Part shown: positions 19,373-26,590 of the stretch, one piece after another
How positions within the stretch are numbered: the stretch's first letter is position 1
Layout of the letters: each line of letters opens with the position of its first letter
IMG/VR virus record: IMGVR_UViG_3300020205_002541
Coordinates: 1-32,215 of that record
From: a virus
DNA: 32,215 bases
Direction: 5' to 3' (one strand)
Program-made: the position numbers and the translations under genes
The notes under the pieces: generated by a model
The model's input: only the letters and a program-made list of their open reading frames with translations
Told to the model about the DNA's origin: nothing
Databases searched by the model: none

Positions 19373-22300
19373 TTATCTCTTAAGTGCTACGGCTGCGTCT
19401 TTAAGATCTTTTGCGGCTTGATTAAAAAGAGCAATATCATCCGAAGAAAGCCCTAACGATTGTCGACTTTCTACTTGATTTTCCATTAAGTTTTTAGTAC
19501 TATCTATTATCAAACCAGACAAGGTCTTTAAAGAGTCGCTGAATTGACCAGTGGCAGAATTTAATACTCCTCCAGCTTTAATTAGATCGTTCTGCCAGCC
19601 AGCCATAGCGTCTTGTGTTTCTTTTATTGTTTTTAGGTCCCCTTCAGGCTCATTTAATTTTGTTTTTGTGCCAGTGTATGTACCCTCTTTAAGAACACCT
19701 GAAACGTTAGATAGCGATATACCTGCGCCCTCTAATCTTGCTAACTCACCTGGTGTGTAATCTGACGGCGAAGACTTGCCTTCAAACAACTGCATAAGTC
19801 TGTCTTGTTTTATTCCAGTAAAAGATGAAATTCCTGCTGTTTTATATTTTAGTGTTTCTTTTATTTTATCTTTATCTATTTTTCCATTTTTAAGAAATAC
19901 ATTACCAAGGCCCTTGTTGGTTATCTGTCCCATGGATTCTTCTTCATTTAGGCTAGTTAACCAACTCGTTAATTCCTGAGGTCCTAACTCTGAAGCTGCA
20001 GCAAACTGAAATGGATCTTTTATGCCTAATTTTGTTAAATTCTTGTTAACTATTAGGTCTTGAACAGTTATCTGAGAGCCGCCGCCTCGCATCAACTGAC
20101 TTAACCTGTCGATTCCAGATTTAACAGCGCTCTGCCTCATCTCTTCAGATGCGCCAGGCATGCTCGTCTGGCTAGCTAATAGTCCGCCGGTAAGCATAGA
20201 CGTAACACCTGATGTGACATTTATTCCTCTTTGTGCGAAAGAGGAAGACAGCTCCGCAACTCCAGCAGTCATATCCGATAAAACTTTTGCACCATTTACG
20301 CCGCGCTCAACCGCATTAGCTAGTATCTGCTCAAAGTTTGCAGCAGATCCATTTCCAGCACCGGCGGCATTTAACTGTCCAAGCGATTGAAAGTACTGTT
20401 CGCCAGATATCACTCTTGCTTTTTGCAACTCGCTTGCCCTATTGGTCATCTCGCCAGATGTAAAGAGACCTCTTTTAGCGTTTTGGTAATTTTGATAATA
20501 CGAATCCGTAAGTGTTCCAATCATTGGGGCACCAGGAAAATATTGTTGTGTAGCGCTCCAGTTTGAGCCTAAAGCCGCTGCACCCATTTTTGTAAAATTA
20601 ATTAAATCTTTAGGGGCGGTAACTGTTGTAGCAAACCTGCCTCCAAGATACCCTCGCTCATTTACGGTTGTCATTTGTTGAAATTGATCGCTGGCGCGAG
20701 ATCCCATACCCATAACCGCATCTGCAGCGCCAAAACTATAATCCATAAGCGCTTGACCAGTTTTTGCTCTTATGTAGTTTTGTTGTGTTTGTTTTTCTAT
20801 TTCAGCCCCATAGGTGCCAACGGCAGCCTCTGTTGCTTCAACATTAATAGAGTTTAATGTCTGAGCAGTCCCCAATCCAGCAGCTGTCACACCGGCTGCG
20901 GTCTTCACGTTTTTTGCGGTGAGCACACCTTTAAATAACTTAGAGACGCCGCCCGCCGCCCTCATCGCCTTGATTCCTAAAAGTCCGCCTCTTGCTGCAT
21001 TACCCACACCCGCAGTCAGAGGTATTAAACTTGCAACAGTTGCAAGACCCAATGCTGTATCAAGTGCACTAAAACCTTTAGATTTTCCACTAGCACTCGA
21101 TGCCTCCTCAATCGCCTTACTTTGACCGCTATTAAGGATGGCGGACATTACGTCTCCACTGGCTGCCGCATTCTGAATATCGAATCTGCTGTTTGCGATT
21201 CCAATTCTTGCAGCTTCTGCTTTGGTTTTGGCAATCGGCGTTGACACTACAACATCTCTGCCAAAACTAGATATATTTCTTAACATGTCCAGAGCTGCAC
21301 CACGCGTGTTATATTTTTCTTGTCGACGCTGTTCGCCCACGTCAACTGTATTTCTTTGTCCGGCTATCTGCTCGCCTAAGTCCGTTGCCTTCTTTGCAAC
21401 ACTCTCTAGCTCTTCCGCGGATGCAGTTCCTGATTTTTTTAAATTATCTAGAGTTTCTATCACCTCTAAAAATGCTTTATCTAATTTAGATAGCGTTTCT
21501 TTTTCTTTTTCTACGTCTATTTCGGGTGCATCTGACAATCTAGCTTCTTCTTGTCTATAGTTCACATCTTTTTCTGTGCGCGCTATTTTTCCTATCATAC
21601 CCTCGAGATCTGAACCCTCTCTATGTTGAAGCTGTCTTGCCTTAGAGTACGTGGAGCTTAAACTAATATTTTCTTCAAGACTCTTTCTCATCTCGTCTAT
21701 TTTTTTAATGCTTTGCTGCTGTCTTCCTTTTATATCTTCAGGTCTTTCCCTATCCCCAGGCAACCTAGAGATGGATTCTAGCTCTGCTTTGATACTTGAA
21801 CTTAATCTAGACCGCTCTTTTCGCAATCTATCGCTTTCTTTGTCAAGAGATGCTGCACCATAGCCTTCTTTAGCGGCTAAGGCGCTTATAAGTGTTTCTG
21901 GTCTTGAGGCTTGAACGCGCACACTTGTTTCTAGTTGCTTTTCTTTTGTAAAAGAAGAGATTGACATTGCGTATTTTTTGCCAGCCTCAACTGAGGCGTA
22001 TTTTTCTAATCGCCTTCTTTCTTCTTCTTTTTGCAGTATTGCGTTTTTGCGCATCTCAATGCCGCGTTCAATTCTGTCACGGGCATCTTTTCTCTTTGCG
22101 TCTGTTAAATCTTTTTTTTGAATATTTTTTAAAGCAGCATGTGCTTCTTCTTGCTGCCGTTTTAAGTCTTGTATTCTGTCAGAAACTTTTTGAGCTTTTA
22201 AGGAGTCAGACTCTAACTTTTGTTTAAAGCCAACCGTAGCCTCTTTCATCGATTTGCCTAAAGCAAGAGCACTATATTCCATAGAATCAGGTTCTTGATA

Positions 22301-22417
22301 GTTACTGCGCGTATTGGGTTCTATCGAGCTTCTATCTGTAATATTTTCTGATCTACTTTTGCTGCGCTCTAGTAATTTTTTAGCTTTAGCTAATTTATCA
22401 TCATCATCCAGCGCCAT
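19373..22417 (-). CDS. Tail tape measure protein
   Basis: A 1014-residue protein that sets tail length and may leave the tube on injection. Residues 1-380 are mainly charged, helical and low in complexity (KRQQEEAHAAL, KEEERRRLEKY), fitting a long coiled coil. About 450-490 is hydrophobic and Gly/Ala-rich (LGLATVASLIPLTAGVG), a likely membrane-active segment. The following half is Ala/Gly-rich and helical, with the last 70 residues again helical (LTLSGLIIDSTKNL is the style). It follows the chaperone pair directly; the ATG shares a base with the chaperone stop and has GAGGT about 7 nt upstream. At the rule of about 0.15 nm per residue this predicts a tail near 150 nm. No lysozyme or peptidase domain is evident. 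Confidence 0.88.
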   Translation of the reverse strand: MALDDDDKLAKAKKLLERSKSRSENITDRSSIEPNTRSNYQEPDSMEYSALALGKSMKEATVGFKQKLESDSLKAQKVSDRIQDLKRQQEEAHAALKNIQKKDLTDAKRKDARDRIERGIEMRKNAILQKEEERRRLEKYASVEAGKKYAMSISSFTKEKQLETSVRVQASRPETLISALAAKEGYGAASLDKESDRLRKERSRLSSSIKAELESISRLPGDRERPEDIKGRQQQSIKKIDEMRKSLEENISLSSTYSKARQLQHREGSDLEGMIGKIARTEKDVNYRQEEARLSDAPEIDVEKEKETLSKLDKAFLEVIETLDNLKKSGTASAEELESVAKKATDLGEQIAGQRNTVDVGEQRRQEKYNTRGAALDMLRNISSFGRDVVVSTPIAKTKAEAARIGIANSRFDIQNAAASGDVMSAILNSGQSKAIEEASSASGKSKGFSALDTALGLATVASLIPLTAGVGNAARGGLLGIKAMRAAGGVSKLFKGVLTAKNVKTAAGVTAAGLGTAQTLNSINVEATEAAVGTYGAEIEKQTQQNYIRAKTGQALMDYSFGAADAVMGMGSRASDQFQQMTTVNERGYLGGRFATTVTAPKDLINFTKMGAAALGSNWSATQQYFPGAPMIGTLTDSYYQNYQNAKRGLFTSGEMTNRASELQKARVISGEQYFQSLGQLNAAGAGNGSAANFEQILANAVERGVNGAKVLSDMTAGVAELSSSFAQRGINVTSGVTSMLTGGLLASQTSMPGASEEMRQSAVKSGIDRLSQLMRGGGSQITVQDLIVNKNLTKLGIKDPFQFAAASELGPQELTSWLTSLNEEESMGQITNKGLGNVFLKNGKIDKDKIKETLKYKTAGISSFTGIKQDRLMQLFEGKSSPSDYTPGELARLEGAGISLSNVSGVLKEGTYTGTKTKLNEPEGDLKTIKETQDAMAGWQNDLIKAGGVLNSATGQFSDSLKTLSGLIIDSTKNLMENQVESRQSLGLSSDDIALFNQAAKDLKDAAVALKR

Positions 22418-23300
22418 TAGAATACCTCATTTATATCTTCGCCAAAGTCTTCGCCATATATAGTTTTAGCGTGTGCCATCTGATCTTCCATCCATTGCCT
22501 GTCTTCTTCCGATGGCATCCACTTTTTGTCTTGCTTTTGATCTTGAGCGTCGTTGTGTTCTTCTTGATCTCGCTCTCGATCTTTAGCTTCTTCTTCAGCA
22601 GCCCAAGCCATGGCATCGTCTATTTTCTTCTGTTCTATCTTATCAGCTTCTTCTTTTGACTGATCTTTAATGGCGTTTTCTCGCTCCACTTTGTCGCGGA
22701 ACTCGTAATAAAGCTCTTCTAATGTGTAGGATAGTAAAATAGGATCTTTTAGTGGCCTATTATAGGTTTTAGACCACCAATGCTGTAGGAATCTTGTAAT
22801 TGATTTTTCGTTATCTAGTGACTCTCTTGCGTTTGCCTTTACGATCCGATCTATGCACGCGAAAGTCGAATTTGCATAGTCGGCGCTTAGTTTCCCTTTT
22901 CTTCACTCGCAGCAAGCTTATCGTTGCCAGTCTTTGCGGCATCTTCTTTTGCTTTTGCTGCTTTTTCTAGTTCTTTTCGCCAAGAGTCTGATTCTTTTTC
23001 AACGCGCTCGTATAGAGAAAAAAGAGCATCTTCATCTTCCATCATCAAACCGTTGCTCTGCTTCCACCACTCTGGACCATCTTTTATCTTAGTTCTTAGT
23101 GTGCTAAGTGCTACTGCTGTGCCTAGAAGGCCATTGGTTGGATTGGCCATATCTGCAAGTAGACGAGATTTTTCCAACTCTAGAGAGTATCTATCTGCTA
23201 CGCTTAGTCTGCATTTTATAGTGAAGTATCCTTCATATGTAAAACCAAGCTCTCCGTCGTGTTTGAAATAAAAAGTTCTTTCTTTTTTAGGCAGTTCCAT
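22417..23300 (-). CDS. Tail assembly chaperone, frameshifted long form (gpGT-like)
   Basis: A -1 slip at G GGA AAC (22890-22896) moves the ribosome into a frame that stays open for 157 codons, giving a product of 294 residues. The extension reads LSADYANSTF..., then a helical T-like domain with LQHWWSK, YNRPLKDPILLSYTLEELYY and an acidic, Gln/Lys-rich helical tail to EVF. The last 90 codons of this frame begin at an internal GTG (22689) without a Shine-Dalgarno sequence, so a separate gene there is unlikely. The long form is expected in small amounts. It should bridge the tape measure and the short form, as in lambda. Its stop TAA shares one base with the tape-measure ATG (TAATG), which couples the two. 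Confidence 0.85.
22846..22896 (-). promoter_or_regulatory. Programmed -1 frameshift signal: slippery site and bulged stem-loop
   Basis: The heptamer GGGAAAC (22890-22896) sits in the zero frame as G GGA AAC, followed by stop TAA. After a 6-nt spacer (TAAGCG), CCGACTATGCA (22873-22883) pairs with TGCATAG, a bulged A, and TCGG (22846-22857): 11 base pairs around a 15-nt loop. Slippery site, spacer length and stem are those of a standard bacterial -1 frameshift element. Confidence 0.9.
22887..23300 (-). CDS. Tail assembly chaperone, short form (gpG-like)
   Basis: A 137-residue protein in the slot between the tube and tape-measure genes, where tail chaperones of the lambda G/GT type lie. It is beta-rich at the N-terminus (ERTFYFKHDGELGFTYEGYF), then helical and charged, ending ...EEKGN. 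The stop overlaps the end of a frameshift site: the last codons read aaG GGA AAC TAA, a canonical slippery heptamer. The short form would be the major product, binding the tape measure and guiding tube assembly around it. The start has AGAGG 5 nt upstream and a TATAAATA late core before that. Identification rests on position, size and the frameshift signal together. Confidence 0.85.
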   Translation of the reverse strand: MELPKKERTFYFKHDGELGFTYEGYFTIKCRLSVADRYSLELEKSRLLADMANPTNGLLGTAVALSTLRTKIKDGPEWWKQSNGLMMEDEDALFSLYERVEKESDSWRKELEKAAKAKEDAAKTGNDKLAASEEKGN

Positions 23301-23322
23301 ATAGACCTCTTAGCATTTAGTT

Positions 23323-23330
23323 TATTTATA
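23323..23330 (-). promoter_or_regulatory. T4-type late promoter core TATAAATA
   Basis: The minus strand has a perfect TATAAATA about 23 bp before the chaperone gene's ATG, in a 73-bp gap that also contains the AGAGG ribosome-binding site 5 nt before the start. A 7-bp stem with one GU pair (CTCTATT / AATAGGG, loop AAAC) lies just upstream of the core. Exact matches also occur by chance inside coding DNA elsewhere in the window, so placement carries the argument. Confidence 0.6.
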
Positions 23331-23373
23331 CCCTATTGTTTAATAGAGCCGTAATCTTATTTAAATATTTATT

Positions 23374-23886
23374 TTATTGTGCCGGCTCAAGAGGCTCTGG
23401 TGGTGTTTCTGATTGCCAGCCAACTGCTTTCCAATTTAGTGTAGTGGTAGCCATATCGTCTGCATTTATTTGAGATTGTTGATTTGTTACGATAGCCTTA
23501 TCGGCTTTAAAAATTAACTCGCCGCTTGACGAGTCGCGTATTTCTATGGTTATGTATTTATTAGATAAAAAAGCAAGAGAGTCCGACTGGATTCTTTCAT
23601 TCTGTGGACTTCTGCCCGGGATCTGCAGCAATCCAAGTGTGCCTTCAACTAATATCTTTGTAGGGGCTATCTCATGTGGCAATACGTCGTCTATGGCGTA
23701 TATCTCTCTAGCGTCAGTCTGTATACTCCAAGACACACTAAAAGCAAAACCAACAACCTTACCGTTTATTTTTAAAACTGTTCTAGCACCAGACATAAAT
23801 TTAGCGCCAGGACGCGTAGAAAAAATACCCGGCAATGAAGTGGGAGTGTTTTTGCTGTCTCTATTGAAACCTAGACGAGCTGCCAT
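23374..23886 (-). CDS. Tail tube-like protein, copy 3
   Basis: A 170-residue protein that resembles the two tubes more weakly: GARTVLKINGKVVGFAFSVS aligns with the TGSNxKxKxxGxxxAYAxDxSY region of copies 1 and 2, and VEGTLGLLQIPG with their GSFxxxRY strand, but it lacks the terminal DDSF motif. A separate N-terminal extension (RPGAKFMSG) precedes this. AGGA 8 nt upstream supports the start. Its fold is probably that of the tube, and a structural ring next to the tube (tube-baseplate junction) or a tail-tip part is plausible. The assignment is inferred from position and weak similarity, and I cannot exclude another small tail protein. Confidence 0.6.
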   Translation of the reverse strand: MAARLGFNRDSKNTPTSLPGIFSTRPGAKFMSGARTVLKINGKVVGFAFSVSWSIQTDAREIYAIDDVLPHEIAPTKILVEGTLGLLQIPGRSPQNERIQSDSLAFLSNKYITIEIRDSSSGELIFKADKAIVTNQQSQINADDMATTTLNWKAVGWQSETPPEPLEPAQ

Positions 23887-23895
23887 GATTTAATC

Positions 23896-24480
23896 CTATG
23901 CATTTAATTGACCGTTATCTGATGAATTAGCTATAAAACTATCTTCATCTAGATACTGCGCAACAAATTGAAAAGTCTGCGTCATTAACCCCTTAGGGAT
24001 CGAAGACTGTACATCTACTATTCTACAGTTTCTTATTTTAGTAAGTCCACTGCTTACCATCTTATTTTTAGAAAAATCTTTTTGTGTCTGCCATACTTCT
24101 ATGTCAAATGTGACAGCATTGTGAAGCTCGCTTGGATCTAAAGAATCGCTAGCTCTTCCGTCTACGAGATCTATTCCTACTTTGCGTGCTGTGTCTGATT
24201 GCCAGTAACCAATTCCGTTTCCTTTATTGCTTGAGCTAGCGGGGGCATTTTCTAATGTTTTCTTTCTTGTGCCTTCTGAGTATCTTATAACAGTAAAACT
24301 ACCTCTTACGGAGTAAGAGGTAGGCTCTAATGAATGAACTTCGTATGCACCAAGTGTTTTAATTTCTTTGTGAGGAATAGATACAGAATAGCTAAGATCC
24401 CTGGCATAAGCCAATGTAACGCCATTAACTTTAATCTTACAGTTCGAGCCTGTTACAAAAAATGGTGGTAGATTGGCCAT
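23896..24480 (-). CDS. Tail tube protein, copy 2
   Basis: A 194-residue paralogue of the preceding tube gene. Shared landmarks are FVTGSNCKIKVNGVTLAYA, SYSVSIPHKEIKTLG, YEVHSLEPTS, GSFTVIRYSEG, the GNGIG turn, a DPSELHN segment, NCRIVDVQSSIPKG, and YLDEDSF near the C-terminus. The ribosome-binding site is weak (no clear purine run before the ATG), unlike copy 1, so it may be made in lower amounts. It could be a second tube subunit, a tube-initiator or a terminator ring that copies the tube fold, as the baseplate-proximal rings do in other contractile tails. The copies are too diverged for a recent duplication. Confidence 0.8.
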   Translation of the reverse strand: MANLPPFFVTGSNCKIKVNGVTLAYARDLSYSVSIPHKEIKTLGAYEVHSLEPTSYSVRGSFTVIRYSEGTRKKTLENAPASSSNKGNGIGYWQSDTARKVGIDLVDGRASDSLDPSELHNAVTFDIEVWQTQKDFSKNKMVSSGLTKIRNCRIVDVQSSIPKGLMTQTFQFVAQYLDEDSFIANSSDNGQLNA

Positions 24481-24498
24481 GTTTATCTATTTTATATA

Positions 24499-25041
24499 TT
24501 AGGTTAGATCAGTTGACGAGCTTGAAGATTCACCAACTTCAAAAGAGTCGTCATCATAAAGTATACCAACAAAATCATAATTCTCCACCATAACGCCACG
24601 CTTGCTTATGCCAGAGGTAAGTCTTGTCAATCTACAGTCACTTATTTTAACTAATGGCTTGCTGGGGTCCTGACCTGGAGCATTTCTTTGAAATATTTCT
24701 ACGTCTACTGTAGATGTGGATAACATTTTAGATGGGTTAAAGGCATCTTTTTGTCCGTCATCTGCGAGACCTTTGCCAAGCTCACCAACACCATTCCCTT
24801 TTGGGGCTGCGAGTGGTAAAGCAGCGTTTGCGGTATCGGTGTACCTTACTATGCTAAAAGATCCAGCAACGTTTACAGCAATGGGCTCGTTTGTTACGAC
24901 TTCGTACCTTCCCATGACTTCAACAGGAACCACGTCTACAGTTACTGCGTAAGACACGTCAGTTGCATATGCTATAGTTTTGCCACCTATTTTTAGTTTT
25001 GCATTACTGCCCGTTACTAAACCCGGTTTTTTGCCCGCCAT
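24499..25041 (-). CDS. Tail tube protein, copy 1
   Basis: A 180-residue beta-rich protein of the tail-tube fold, the subunit of the inner tube that the sheath surrounds. It opens MAGKKPGLVTGSNAKLKIGG and continues with the pattern AYATDVSYAVTVDVVPVEVMG and an RY motif near 65. It closes with a segment on DCRLTRLTSGIS and DDDSFEVGE. AAGGAG lies 6 nt before the ATG. The next gene is a clear paralogue: it shares TGSN, AYA-D-SY, EV-EP, GSF-RY, GNG-G, an acidic DDSF/DEDSF motif and similar length. The gene is only 18 bp upstream of copy 2. Which copy forms the main tube and which the ends cannot be told from sequence; the strong ribosome-binding site suggests this is the major tube subunit. Confidence 0.85.
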   Translation of the reverse strand: MAGKKPGLVTGSNAKLKIGGKTIAYATDVSYAVTVDVVPVEVMGRYEVVTNEPIAVNVAGSFSIVRYTDTANAALPLAAPKGNGVGELGKGLADDGQKDAFNPSKMLSTSTVDVEIFQRNAPGQDPSKPLVKISDCRLTRLTSGISKRGVMVENYDFVGILYDDDSFEVGESSSSSTDLT

Positions 25042-25136
25042 TTTTTCTCCTTGGGACTCTAGAGCCCTATTACGTTAGAGTTTCACTGCACAATGCAGCA
25101 TCAAGATCATATAATATCATGCTCTCTGTCATGACT

Positions 25137-25144
25137 TATTTATT
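25137..25144 (-). promoter_or_regulatory. Possible late promoter for the tube genes
   Basis: The minus strand reads AATAAATA about 95 bp upstream of the first tube gene. This matches 7 of 8 positions of the T4-type late core TATAAATA. The tube genes need their own promoter if the terminator after the sheath is efficient. The evidence is this short match and position only. Confidence 0.25.
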
Positions 25145-25147
25145 TTT

Positions 25148-25334
25148 CTAGTATTTTACACGCCTACCACCTAATAAACTTAGTGTCAGATTAGGATTTC
25201 TACAATACTTGGCAGCAGCAGTAAGTTTTGATGTGGCTCTAATCTTAGCCAGCCTTTCCATTTTAAGAATCTGCTTTAATTTGTCTTACTTGCTTTGGGT
25301 TAGAGACATCTGACGCACATGTAGAGCATCGCAT
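25148..25334 (-). pseudogene. Possible broken small zinc-motif gene
   Basis: A 23-codon frame from the ATG at 25334 (MRCSTCASDV, with CxxC) stops at 25263. A second frame, starting at 25261 (MERLAKIRATSKL) and ending at 25148 with KYCRNPNLTL and GGRRVKY, is offset by one base. Removing one A from the AAA of the codon run ATT AAA GCA joins them into a smooth reading of about 61 residues across QIKQILKMERLAKI. This fits a small basic, possibly zinc-binding protein disabled by a one-base insertion, or a sequencing error. No good Shine-Dalgarno sequence is visible. I do not recognise a family, and chance remains possible at this size. Confidence 0.35.
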
Positions 25335-25353
25335 TCTGTCTTAAGACAGCCAG

Positions 25354-26529
25354 CTATTGCGATCTTAGCCAATCAATCACCTCAGACTGAGTGCCACTAA
25401 ACTGTGGAAGTCTAACACTAAGAGTTGCATATCGTTTGATGCGCCTCTTCACGCCATCTGTTAGTGTTCCATCGCGCAGCGACAAACGATGCCCAATCAT
25501 ACCTTCATCTTCATTTATGATGGCCGTAAAGCATCTAACGCCGTTTTGCGCCATAGTCTTAACGAACCTGGTTGCCTGCGTATTAATAACAACTAAGCTC
25601 TTATCTTTGGCTGTTAATGCTGCATCTAGTGCCTTATCGAAGCCTAAAGCATCCACATCGATGATGTTGAAGTTGTTGACCCGCTTAGATGCCCACGTTT
25701 TGCCAGAGCCAGATGGCCCACACAAAACGTATATTGATGGTTTCTTACTGGCCCACGCAACAGGATCTATTGAGTAGTCTATCTCATTGCCCCAAAGCTC
25801 TAGATATTTCAGTCCCTTGTTGTTGAAGAAGTTGCGCTTCCTATTGTTGGAGGCCAAGTGTTTTTGCTGGTTGTGCCAATAGTTACCATGCACGTCTAGG
25901 TACGTGTCTATCTCTGGGATATAGATGTCAACTGTGTAAAAGTCTTTTATAACCTGATTGTGGGCTAATGGGTAGGTTTGCTTTATCTTGTTTAAGACTT
26001 CGGTTTCTAACTTCGAAGTCTTTTCTGATTGCATCTTTGCTAAAGCTTTAGCGTGTGCAATTTTATTTTCTGGTAAAAGTCTAAGTTTCTTAAGAAGCTC
26101 TCCCCCATTATCGTCATTTATTTTTTGTTTTTCAGTTCTATTTTCAGGTTCGGTGTACCAGTTCATAGAGCACTTAACGGAGCAAAACTTATTTTCTCTT
26201 TTTAGGTGAGATTTGTGCTTCTGTAGCGATGTTTTACAGCACGCACACTTTACTGTAATCAAACCGCCTCTATAGTTAGGATTGTTTTGTCCTGATATAT
26301 TTTTAAAATAACATTTCTTGTGAAATCTAGGTGATTCTGCTTCACCTTTTGGGATTGGTACTATTTCGCCGCACACTTCGCAGTTATTAAGAGATCGACC
26401 GTTTTGTGTAAGAGCATCTGTCTTATATTGCTCTTTAGTGTATTCAGTGGAGCAATGTATTTTATAATGTCGGCCCATGAGTCCATTGAGTTGCTTGGTC
26501 TGTAGGTCGCAAAGGTGGCATTTGTACAT
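25354..26529 (-). CDS. Homing-endonuclease-like protein fused to a P-loop kinase-like domain
   Basis: A 391-residue protein that probably belongs to a mobile gene rather than the virion. It starts with a C2H2-like finger (C4, C7, H21, H25), then a second zinc site (C50, C53, H70, C73), the motif NPNYRGG at 83-89 common in phage homing endonucleases, and a third site (C95, C98, C116, C120). Residues about 175-252 look like a Vsr/EDxHD-type PD-(D/E)XK nuclease: E177, D201, then YLDVHGNYWH with D212 and H214, and YLELWGNEI. Residues 265-391 form a P-loop domain with Walker A GPSGSGKT (271-278) and a basic segment RR-IKRY that could be a kinase lid. It sits between sheath and tube genes, which are normally adjacent, and both of those are intact, so it is free-standing and not intron-borne. 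What the kinase part does is unknown. Confidence 0.8.
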   Translation of the reverse strand: MYKCHLCDLQTKQLNGLMGRHYKIHCSTEYTKEQYKTDALTQNGRSLNNCEVCGEIVPIPKGEAESPRFHKKCYFKNISGQNNPNYRGGLITVKCACCKTSLQKHKSHLKRENKFCSVKCSMNWYTEPENRTEKQKINDDNGGELLKKLRLLPENKIAHAKALAKMQSEKTSKLETEVLNKIKQTYPLAHNQVIKDFYTVDIYIPEIDTYLDVHGNYWHNQQKHLASNNRKRNFFNNKGLKYLELWGNEIDYSIDPVAWASKKPSIYVLCGPSGSGKTWASKRVNNFNIIDVDALGFDKALDAALTAKDKSLVVINTQATRFVKTMAQNGVRCFTAIINEDEGMIGHRLSLRDGTLTDGVKRRIKRYATLSVRLPQFSGTQSEVIDWLRSQ

Positions 26530-26531
26530 AG

Positions 26532-26570
26532 AAAAACCCTCTACCAGGATTCTACTTAGTAGAGGGTTTT
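26532..26570 (-). terminator. Rho-independent terminator after the sheath, overlapping the next gene's RBS
   Basis: Arms 26559-26570 and 26533-26544 (AAAACCCTCTAC / GTAGAGGGTTTT in the minus-strand transcript) are perfect 12-bp complements with a 14-nt loop, and the RNA ends in a U5 run. It lies 20 bp after the sheath stop. The 3' arm contains GAGGG, and the ATG of the endonuclease gene follows after 7 nt, so the only plausible ribosome-binding site of that gene is inside the stem. Confidence 0.85.
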
Positions 26571-26590
26571 GATTTACTTACTTGATTTAA

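Larger units (their letters stand above)
25042..25353 (-). other. Non-coding stretch after the endonuclease gene
   Basis: This gap of about 310 bp lies between the endonuclease stop and the first tube gene. In transcription order it holds a perfect 14-bp palindrome CTGTCTTAAGACAG (25336-25349) just after the stop, two tiny overlapping frames that look like one broken small gene (25334-25148), a T4-late-like AATAAATA at 25137-25144 (7 of 8 matches), and the tube gene's AAGGAG ribosome-binding site. It is probably part of the segment that arrived with the endonuclease gene, or damage left by that arrival. Confidence 0.45.

Noticed and set aside
22417-22689. A separate 90-residue gene starting at the GTG at 22689
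   Set aside because: No Shine-Dalgarno sequence stands before the GTG. The frame is open upstream to a canonical slippery site, so it is the end of the frameshift product.
25336-25349. Palindrome CTGTCTTAAGACAG as a terminator for the endonuclease gene
   Set aside because: It has no loop and no following U-run; it is recorded only as part of the non-coding stretch.
25354-26529. Intron-encoded endonuclease
   Set aside because: Sheath and tube genes on both sides have intact ends and starts, and no split gene is visible, so the gene is free-standing.
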